64,000 nucleotides of DNA from Winogradskyella luteola (GTDB taxonomy: Bacteria; Bacteroidota; Bacteroidia; Flavobacteriales; Flavobacteriaceae): positions 61,219 through 125,218 of the forward strand of contig NZ_JAGSPD010000010.1 of NCBI RefSeq assembly GCF_019203985.1. The letters run 5' to 3'. The notes under the pieces are model-generated. The model was given only the letters and a program-made list of their open reading frames with translations. It made no database searches and was not told where the DNA came from. Below are positions 57,832 to 64,000 of the stretch, piece by piece. Position 1 is the first letter of the stretch. Every line of letters begins with the position of its first letter. Made by a program: the position numbers and the translations under genes.

Positions 57832-59109
57832 ATGAATACTCCATTAGCCGAACGACTACGACCGCAAAACCTCAGTGACTATCTAAGCCAACAACATTTG
57901 GTAGGTAAAGATGGTATGTTGTATCAGCAAATTAAGAGTGGAGTGATTCCGTCCTTGATACTTTGGGGGCCACCAGGAATAGGAAAAACGACTTTAGCTA
58001 ATGTTATTGCTAACGAATCTGAGCGTCCTTTCTTTAAGCTCAGTGCCATAAATTCTGGTGTAAAGGATATTAGAGATGTTATTGATAAAGCTAAAAAAAG
58101 TAGTGGTTTATTTACCTCAAAAAATCCAATTTTGTTTATCGACGAGATCCATCGTTTTAGTAAATCGCAACAAGATTCATTATTAGAAGCCGTTGAAAAA
58201 GGTTGGGTAACCTTAATAGGAGCCACAACCGAAAACCCAAGCTTTGAAGTTATTTCCGCTTTGCTTTCTAGATGCCAGGTCTATACCCTAAATGCATTTA
58301 GTAAAGCAGACTTAGAAGCATTGTTGCAACGCGCCATTAAGGAAGATGAAATCATTTCGAAATTAAATATTGAATTAAAGGAAACTGAAGCACTTTTAAG
58401 ATTTTCAGGTGGTGATGCCAGAAAGCTATTAAATATATTTGAATTATTAGTAACCTCATTTGAGACCGAACCTATAATTATAACGAATGATTTAGTAACA
58501 AAACAGGTTCAGAGTAAGGCTGCTCGCTATGATAAAACAGGGGAACAACATTACGATATTATTTCTGCATTTATAAAATCGATACGTGGAAGCGATCCCA
58601 ATGCTGCTGTGTATTATTTAGCGCGTATGATTGAAGGTGGTGAAGATGTGAAATTCATTGCCAGACGTTTACTAATCCTAGCTAGTGAAGATATTGGGAA
58701 TGCTAATCCTACGGCTTTAGTTATTGCCAACAATACATTTCAGGCAGTTTCTGTAATAGGCAATCCAGAATCTCGGATTATATTGAGTCAATGTGCAACA
58801 TATCTGGCAAGTTCTCCAAAAAGCAATGCAGCTTACCAAGCCATTAATAAAGCGCAGCAATTGGTAAAAGACACTGGCGATTTATCCGTGCCCTTATCCA
58901 TAAGAAATGCGCCGACCAAATTAATGAAAGAACTCGGTTATGGTGACCAGTACAAATATGCTCACAGTTATGAAAATAACTTTGCTGATCATGAATTTCT
59001 TCCAGATGATATAAAGAACACCACTCTTTACAATCCTGGTAATAATGCGCGCGAGGAAGCACAACGCAAGTATCTCAAAGCACTTTGGAAAGAGAAATAC
59101 GGTTATTGA
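57832..59109 (+). CDS. rarA: Replication-associated recombination protein A (RarA/MgsA)
   Basis: The protein has 425 residues. This AAA+ ATPase acts at stalled forks. It has LAERLRPQNLSDYLSQQHLV, Walker A GPPGIGKT (46-53), Walker B ILFIDEIHRFSKSQQDS, sensor 1 (LIGATTENPSFEV), sensor 2 (SGGDARKLLNIFE), and the C-terminal tetramerisation part (DKTGEQHYDIISAFIKSIRG, SDPNAAVYYLARMIEGGEDV). Confidence 0.96.
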   Translation: MNTPLAERLRPQNLSDYLSQQHLVGKDGMLYQQIKSGVIPSLILWGPPGIGKTTLANVIANESERPFFKLSAINSGVKDIRDVIDKAKKSSGLFTSKNPILFIDEIHRFSKSQQDSLLEAVEKGWVTLIGATTENPSFEVISALLSRCQVYTLNAFSKADLEALLQRAIKEDEIISKLNIELKETEALLRFSGGDARKLLNIFELLVTSFETEPIIITNDLVTKQVQSKAARYDKTGEQHYDIISAFIKSIRGSDPNAAVYYLARMIEGGEDVKFIARRLLILASEDIGNANPTALVIANNTFQAVSVIGNPESRIILSQCATYLASSPKSNAAYQAINKAQQLVKDTGDLSVPLSIRNAPTKLMKELGYGDQYKYAHSYENNFADHEFLPDDIKNTTLYNPGNNAREEAQRKYLKALWKEKYGY

Positions 59110-59117
59110 GTTATATA

Positions 59118-59900
59118 CTAGAATTTAATATCTAAGGTTTGCTTCTCTTTTAGTTTTCCATCATTTTCAGAATAGAACCAAAACCCGTCTTCTTTATAAA
59201 CAATAGCACTTTTTCCTTTAACCAAGTATACATTATTTGCAGCTGTGTTTAATAAAATCATAACGATTTTAGGTTCTGAATTTACCAATTGATAACCATT
59301 TTCAATAGCTTGCGCATAATATAAATCATTATAATCTTCTTGTTCTGCTGAAAGCTTTTGTTCTGTTGAAGTTTCTTGATTTGGTTGTGCTTTCTCAACA
59401 GCTTTTATGACAACAACATCATTTTTAGGCTGACTTTTAGCATCTTCAGCTTGTTCTTCCATAGGTTCATACTTGTAATCTAATTCCTCCACAGATCTAA
59501 AAGCTTGCTTTAATGCTTCGGTGTATGCTTGCTTAAAGTCTTTCTCCTTGCTAGACCCAGTTGTTGATCTATATACTTCTTTACCAAAACAATCCTTTAG
59601 AACAATATCTAGATTTGTTGACAGAAAACCACCTTTTACTTTTTTTACATCAACAAAAAGCCCCTTACACCTATCCAACATCAATTCTTCGGGAAAGTCT
59701 TCGACATCAAAAAGTACGTTAAAGCCTTCTGCTTTAAAAAGGTGTCTTGTTAAAGTATTCAGTCTATGTTGATCTTGGCTTTTTAAGAATTTATATTCTA
59801 TGGGCACAACAAGATATTTATAGTTATTAATGCTTTTTTGAGCTATACCATATAATCCCAAAAGCATAAATGAAATTACAACTACTATTTTTTTACTCAT
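59118..59900 (-). CDS. Secreted protein of unknown function
   Basis: The protein has 260 residues and a signal peptide (KIVVVISFMLLGLYGIAQ). No family is recognised with certainty. The N-terminal half (NYKYLVVPIEYKFLKSQDQH, RLNTLTRHLFKAEGFNVLFD, and VDVKKVKGGFLSTNLDIVLK) is compact. The middle (about 150-190) is rich in Glu, Gln and Lys and probably unstructured. The end (LLNTAANNVYLVKGKSAIVY, KEDGFWFYSENDGKLKEK) looks like a small beta domain. It is convergent with rarA and lies 10 bp after the YjjG-like gene. Confidence 0.75.
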   Translation of the reverse strand: MSKKIVVVISFMLLGLYGIAQKSINNYKYLVVPIEYKFLKSQDQHRLNTLTRHLFKAEGFNVLFDVEDFPEELMLDRCKGLFVDVKKVKGGFLSTNLDIVLKDCFGKEVYRSTTGSSKEKDFKQAYTEALKQAFRSVEELDYKYEPMEEQAEDAKSQPKNDVVVIKAVEKAQPNQETSTEQKLSAEQEDYNDLYYAQAIENGYQLVNSEPKIVMILLNTAANNVYLVKGKSAIVYKEDGFWFYSENDGKLKEKQTLDIKF

Positions 59901-59910
59901 AATGTAATTT

Positions 59911-60597
59911 TTACAGATAGTTTTCTATCGATTTTAATTTAGTAATTCTTTTATAATCTTTAGTATTGTTTAAGTTTCTATAATCAAAATAAATGGTATC
60001 CATACCAATATTGTCGGCACCTTCAATATCAGCTTCAAGACTGTCTCCTATCATAATACTTTCTTCAGGAAGTGCATTTGCAGAATCTAAGGCAAAATTA
60101 AAAATCTTTGGGTTTGGTTTTTTTACACCTACCATTTCTGAATTGGTAATGGTCTTAAAGTAGTCTCTAATATTAGAATTCTTCATTTTTCGTTCTTGAG
60201 CTTCCTCAAATCCGTTAGTGATAATATGTAATTCATATTTATTTTTCAGGTAATCAAGGATCTCAAATGTCCCTTCGAACAGGTGATTAAATGTTGTTAA
60301 GTAATCTATATATGCTACCGAAAGATGATTGATGGTCTTATCCTCAATAGCAACCTCAAGAATATCAAAAGCTTCCTTTAACCTACTGTAACGCAAATTT
60401 GCTTTAGACACGCGCTCTTCTCTGTAAAGTTTCCAATATTTGAGATTTATAGGTTCGTAGACTTCCAAAAAATCTTCGAGATTAGTCTCAATATCACTTA
60501 GTTTAAAAATCTTTTCGAATGTTAATCCAGAGTTTTTATCAAAATCCCAAAGGGTATGATCTAAATCAAAAAATACGTGTTTTATATGTCTTCTCAT
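59911..60597 (-). CDS. yjjG: YjjG-family noncanonical pyrimidine nucleotidase (HAD)
   Basis: The protein has 228 residues. HAD motifs are HVFFDLDHTLWDFDKNSG (motif I nucleophile Asp), HIITNGFEEAQERKM (motif II), VKKPNPKIFNFAL (motif III Lys) and SIMIGDSLEADIEGADNIGM (motif IV). The family removes phosphate from damaged or odd pyrimidine nucleotides. It overlaps the deacetylase gene upstream by 4 bp. Confidence 0.92.
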   Translation of the reverse strand: MRRHIKHVFFDLDHTLWDFDKNSGLTFEKIFKLSDIETNLEDFLEVYEPINLKYWKLYREERVSKANLRYSRLKEAFDILEVAIEDKTINHLSVAYIDYLTTFNHLFEGTFEILDYLKNKYELHIITNGFEEAQERKMKNSNIRDYFKTITNSEMVGVKKPNPKIFNFALDSANALPEESIMIGDSLEADIEGADNIGMDTIYFDYRNLNNTKDYKRITKLKSIENYL

Positions 60598-61889
60598 TCA
60601 GCAGATTCTAGTATTAAATTAAACAACGACCTATAACCTTTCCATCGGTCTAAATCACTGAATGTATAATTGTGGAATACTGGTATAAATGTACCATTGA
60701 CGGCTTTAACCTCATCGATAAGCTTTTGTAAATGTTCTTTTTTATCCAATTCTGATTGGTACTTTAACAGCCCAAAATCCAAACAATGGTAAGGATTAAT
60801 CTGTAATGGTGTTTGTACCTCGTAATCTAAATCGTAAAACTGAAATGGCGTACATGTACCAGCTCTAAAACCAAGTGTATCTATATAACCCATCGTAAAA
60901 TCTTGATGAATTTCCAATTCGATTAAATTTCTGTACGATTGCGGCAAATTTAATTTAGAAAATGAATGCCTAACCGCTTTTAACTCAATATTGGTAATAG
61001 CTTCCAACTTTAGTTTTTCCTTCTTTAATATTGAAATATCTTCTAATGCAAAATAAGAAGCTTTGATACCAACATTGCAATAATCTGCAACAGACTTTAT
61101 AAGCGATACAAATTCTCTTTTATTGACGTTTATGTTTTTATCATAGGTCGAATAATCACCTATTAAAAACAGTACCAGAAATTTAAATTTGCTTTGTTTT
61201 TGTTTTGTTATAATCCATTTAAACGTATCGTAAGGATCACGCTTAAAACCCATTAAAACTAGATAACGCTGATAAAGTTGTTTTAGCCTAAATCTTCCTA
61301 TATCAGAAAATGTTCCCCCAATGGTACGTAACAATCCCTTTTTTCTAAAATAGTAAGTCATTGGTACGTCTATAACAGGCTGAATTTTATAGTCTCTTTT
61401 AGAAAAACCAAAATCAGGAAAACGTTTTTGTAAAACAGCTCGAAGCTTATATGCCCATACATCTACTATAGGCTGGTTTAAAAAACGATGTTTGTAAGCT
61501 AAGCTTTCCTTGGCCATAAATCTCCCATAATCGTCTTTTACATGGGGCATGTATTCTTCGTAACGACTCAATAAATAAAATGAAGCTGCAAAAATATCAA
61601 ACGGCAAATCACTACGTTCACCTGTTGCAAAAAACCCTTTGGTATTTTCCCATTGTTGCACATTGATGTCTAAATCTGCCAAGCCTTGTTCAAACAGTAA
61701 TGTATGGCTACGTACAAATAACTCATTACTCAATGGTTGTTTAGCATAAGACATCTTAAGGCTATTGTGCGCAATAAAATCTTCTACTTTAGAAGTAAAT
61801 TTTACTTCCAAACCCAATATACGCTTACAAATATGCTTAAACGTGTATCTTAAACGTGGTGTGATTTTATGAGTGTATACTAATAACAT
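60594..61889 (-). CDS. Polysaccharide deacetylase-like protein with a DUF7033-type N-terminal domain
   Basis: The ATG at 61889 gives 431 residues (an in-frame TTG at 61901 is less likely). The N-terminal domain (about 1-130: LLVYTHKITPRLRYTFKHIC, KRILGLEVKFTSKVEDFIAH) is followed by the region with DIFAASFYLLSRYEEYMPHV, then a deacetylase-like barrel (LVLFLIGDYSTYDKNINVNK, VGIKASYFALEDISILKKEK, LGFRAGTCTPFQFYDLDYEV). The His and Asp ligands of classic NodB deacetylases are only partly visible, so activity is uncertain. It overlaps the YjjG-like gene by 4 bp. Confidence 0.85.
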   Translation of the reverse strand: MLLVYTHKITPRLRYTFKHICKRILGLEVKFTSKVEDFIAHNSLKMSYAKQPLSNELFVRSHTLLFEQGLADLDINVQQWENTKGFFATGERSDLPFDIFAASFYLLSRYEEYMPHVKDDYGRFMAKESLAYKHRFLNQPIVDVWAYKLRAVLQKRFPDFGFSKRDYKIQPVIDVPMTYYFRKKGLLRTIGGTFSDIGRFRLKQLYQRYLVLMGFKRDPYDTFKWIITKQKQSKFKFLVLFLIGDYSTYDKNINVNKREFVSLIKSVADYCNVGIKASYFALEDISILKKEKLKLEAITNIELKAVRHSFSKLNLPQSYRNLIELEIHQDFTMGYIDTLGFRAGTCTPFQFYDLDYEVQTPLQINPYHCLDFGLLKYQSELDKKEHLQKLIDEVKAVNGTFIPVFHNYTFSDLDRWKGYRSLFNLILESAE

Positions 61890-62007
61890 GAGTTGAAGCA
61901 AATTCCAAAAACTAAAAATAACAAATTCCGATGTTAATAATTCAAAACCAATGTCTATTCTATAAAATTAACTTTTGAGACAGCGTTTTGAATATGCTAT
62001 TTAACTT

Positions 62008-62505
62008 TCACAAAAGGTTTTGGTCTGCAAAACTAAAGTACGCTTTCTCTGTTATAATGAGGTGGTCCAACACTTTAATATCCAAACTTTGCGCTGCAGT
62101 TTTTAATTTCTGGGTGATATCCTTATCTGCTCGACTGGGTTTTAAAGTTCCTGAAGGATGATTATGACACAAAACTAAAGCAGTAGCACCAACCTCTAAA
62201 GCATTCTTTAACACCAAACGCACATCAACCAAAGTGCCTGTAATACCTCCTTTGCTCAATTGGCCTTTATGAATAATTTTGTTTGAATTGTTAAGATAAA
62301 GAATCCAAAACTCCTCATGAGGTAACTCTCCCAAAATGGGCTGCATTATTTTATAAACCGAGTGACTAGATTCTATCTTGTCTAACCGCAAACTGTCTTC
62401 GAGCCGTCTTCGTCGTCCTAATTCTAAAGCTGCTACAATAGTAATGGCCTTAGCTTCACCAATGGGTTTTGTTGCCCACGCATTATATCGATATCTACAC
62501 CTCAT
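62008..62505 (-). pseudogene. radC: RadC-family JAB/MPN protein, 5'-truncated
   Basis: The C-terminal domain is complete: TIVAALELGRRRRLEDSLRL, EEFWILYLNNSNKIIHKGQL, SKGGITGTLVDVRLVLKNAL, and the metal motif H-x-H-P-x...D in VLCHNHPSGTLKPSRADKDI. Full RadC has about 230 residues; here the family match begins at IGEAKAITIV (62463). The helix-hairpin-helix N-terminal part is missing and replaced by 14 unrelated residues (MRCRYRYNAWATKP) before the first ATG at 62505. That foreign part overlaps the opposite-strand HTH gene. So the gene was cut at about 62463, most likely by the element to its right. RadC's role in the cell is poorly known. Confidence 0.85.
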
Positions 62506-62924
62506 TCCCTAAGCCTAAGGGTTATCCAAAAGAGATACTAAACTTGGCAGATGCTATAAAGGCAAAGAGGCTAGATTTAAAACTTACAAAAGTAGAGTTG
62601 GCAAAGATACTTGAAGTGTCACCTTTGACTATTTCAACTTGGGAGAATATAAATAAACAACCCGTTCCGCGAATGATGAAAAAGATAATTGTTTGGCTTG
62701 GCTATGTTCCACATTTAGATGTTGATATGAGCACGCTCGGCGGTCAACTCTATATTTATAGATGTAAACATGGGCTAACACAAAAGGATATTGCAATAGA
62801 ATTACAAATAGATAGGTGGGCCGTGACAAAAGTTGAAAAGGGCATCGAGATTGAAACAAATCATATAAATAAATTACGCAGATTAATTGGCTTTGATTTA
62901 CATAACCAAAGGTCAAAAAAATAA
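62469..62924 (+). CDS. Tandem helix-turn-helix (Xre-like) protein lacking a normal start
   Basis: There are about 151 residues. Two HTH domains are seen: AIKAKRLDLKLTKVELAKIL, EVSPLTISTWENINKQPVPR, and later LYIYRCKHGLTQKDIAIELQ, IDRWAVTKVEKGIEIETNHI. The linker reads KKIIVWLGYVP. Relatives of this two-HTH type usually begin a few residues before the KPKGYP segment. Here the frame has no ATG until well inside the first HTH (about 62674); only TTG codons at 62469 and 62472 could start it. The 5' end sits at the same point (about 62465) where radC is broken, so it has probably also lost its start. Likely a DNA-binding regulator of a mobile element, now perhaps a fragment. Confidence 0.7.
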   Translation: MLPTHYIDIYTSFPKPKGYPKEILNLADAIKAKRLDLKLTKVELAKILEVSPLTISTWENINKQPVPRMMKKIIVWLGYVPHLDVDMSTLGGQLYIYRCKHGLTQKDIAIELQIDRWAVTKVEKGIEIETNHINKLRRLIGFDLHNQRSKK

Positions 62925-63018
62925 ATATTTTTTCTTTTTTACAGTTCTTTTGATGCAATTCTAGTTTAGTAGATATGCAAATGAAAATCTGTCCAAAAGA
63001 GGGTAAATTATTAGACCC

Positions 63019-63864
63019 CTACATATCTAAATATTCTATCGGACTCATGAATTTAGATTTTGCTATATCTGGAATATGTGTGTAAATTTCGGTAGTTTTA
63101 ATTGAATTATGCCCAAGCAGTTCTTTTACAAAGCGAATATCTAGACCACTTTCTACCAAATGAGTTGCATAACTGTGACGGAGCATATGAGGGGTAACAG
63201 TCTTTGTGATTTTAGCCTCAAGAGCATACTTCTTAATAAAATTTTGGATGCTCTTTGAGGAGTAATATGGTTTGTTCTGCCCTTCAAACAAAAAGTCGTT
63301 GGGTTTATATTTTTTGTAGTAAACTCTTAGATCGTCTAGAACCGTTTTGGGAAGCTTTACTGTTCGATCCTTTTTTCCTTTTGCTCTATTGATATGTAAA
63401 AGCATTTGATCGGAATTAACATTCTCTACTCGGAGTTCTACAACTTCTCCAACCCTTAACCCACAACCGTATAGGATTTTCAAGATACATTTATGCTTTA
63501 TGTTCTTACAAGCAGAAATTAATCTAATAACTTCGTTTCTTGTTAAATATCTGGGTAAGGTTTTTTGTTTTCGTTTAGGGTACAGATATTTTAGATTTAA
63601 ATTTCTTGAATGAAACAACCTGTAATATTTGCCAACGGCACTTAAAATCTGTTTTTGATATGCACTGCTAATATTCTCAGTTTTTTGTATATGATATAGG
63701 AAATTTTCAATGTTTTTTTCTTTTACTTTCTCTAATGAATATCCCTCGAACGCTATCAAAAATTTCGCTAATGCATTTGTGTAAGATTTTATGGATGATT
63801 CGGCATAACGTTGTAAAGAAAGTTTCTGTTCGAATTCGAGTAATATTTTTTTTGTCAATGACAT
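63019..63864 (-). CDS. Tyrosine recombinase (phage/Xer-type integrase)
   Basis: The protein has 281 residues. The N-terminal SAM-like core-binding domain is at about 8-88 (FEQKLSLQRYAESSIKSYTN, SSAYQKQILSAVGKYYRLFH). The catalytic domain has all the usual residues: Arg 137 (GCGLRVGEVV), the Lys near 164-165 (RAKGKKDRTVKL), His 226 and Arg 229 (PHMLRHSYATHL), His 252 (LLGHNSIKTTEIY) and the nucleophile Tyr 261. It is about the size of XerC/D but differs enough to be a separate integrase. The extra 20-residue loop of integron IntI proteins is absent. It is convergent with the tandem-HTH gene; with the broken radC it marks a mobile region running off the window. Confidence 0.93.
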   Translation of the reverse strand: MSLTKKILLEFEQKLSLQRYAESSIKSYTNALAKFLIAFEGYSLEKVKEKNIENFLYHIQKTENISSAYQKQILSAVGKYYRLFHSRNLNLKYLYPKRKQKTLPRYLTRNEVIRLISACKNIKHKCILKILYGCGLRVGEVVELRVENVNSDQMLLHINRAKGKKDRTVKLPKTVLDDLRVYYKKYKPNDFLFEGQNKPYYSSKSIQNFIKKYALEAKITKTVTPHMLRHSYATHLVESGLDIRFVKELLGHNSIKTTEIYTHIPDIAKSKFMSPIEYLDM

Positions 63865-63916
63865 AACATTCGCTTTATATATACATTTATCATGTTAAAT
63901 ATACATAAACTAACTG

Positions 63917-63938
63917 AATCACAATTATTTATGTGATT
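63917..63938. promoter_or_regulatory. 7-8-7 inverted repeat upstream of the recombinase gene
   Basis: AATCACA (63917-63923), 8 bp, then TGTGATT (63932-63938). Arms of this size around a 6-8 bp centre are the form of a tyrosine recombinase core site. It lies 53 bp before the ATG at 63864. It could instead be an operator. The rest of 63865-64000 is AT-rich with no gene seen. Confidence 0.45.
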
Positions 63939-64000
63939 ATCATATAATTGGATAACAGCCATAATTAAAGTAATGATAACTGCAATGCGTATATTTGGTT

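Noticed and set aside
63019..63864. Integron integrase (IntI)
   Set aside because: The extra loop typical of IntI is missing between the catalytic Lys and the HxxR motif; a general tyrosine recombinase fits better.

Overview
The window comes from a low-GC member of the Bacteroidota, most likely a marine or environmental Flavobacteriaceae. The reasons are the AT-rich composition, SusC/SusD and FecI/FecR/FecA-type genes, lipoproteins with long acidic N-termini, near absence of Shine-Dalgarno sequences, and several promoters of the phylum's type (TTG, 18-19 bp, TAnnTTTG). The assignment rests on recognised protein families and gene order, not on a database search.

Layout. 1-218 is the 5' end of ffh. 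564-6756 is a cell-surface signalling module: an ECF sigma factor, a FecR anti-sigma factor, a transducing TonB-dependent receptor, and a divergent, very acidic, repeat-built lipoprotein. The lipoprotein gene and the fecR-receptor operon each carry a copy of the same 34-bp promoter-like motif (29/34 identical, no gaps). This is the most interesting system in the window. 6798-20804 is mixed housekeeping and accessory genes: a DinB-type enzyme, argS, a GH53 galactanase lipoprotein, a TPR histidine kinase, a CpeT-like lipoprotein, CtlX, an M14 peptidase, a Nudix hydrolase, pyrE and birA. 20898-25682 runs rsfS-ftsH, then a LUD protein, cdsA, psd and an acyl-CoA-binding protein. 25683-31520 holds a second guanidino-group enzyme, gltA, a DUF481-like gene, eno and carA.

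31702-49410 is the complete str-S10-spc-alpha ribosomal supercluster on the minus strand, from rpsL to rplQ. It includes rpmJ and rpmD, which are very short. It has a clear promoter with a leader hairpin before rpsL, an internal promoter before rpsD, a duplicated 34-bp element in two spacers, and three intergenic dispersed-repeat fragments.

49625-61889 holds a BamA/TamA-like protein, rlmB, a susC/susD pair whose susC is interrupted by one in-frame TAA at codon 34, a rhomboid protease, rarA and three minus-strand genes ending in a polysaccharide deacetylase. 62008-64000 is a rearranged edge. radC has lost its N-terminal part at about 62463, where it abuts a tandem-HTH gene that also lacks a normal start. 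A complete tyrosine recombinase follows, with a 7-8-7 inverted repeat just upstream. I infer that a mobile element entered or recombined at radC and continues past the window. No rRNA, tRNA, CRISPR array or insertion sequence with terminal repeats was seen.
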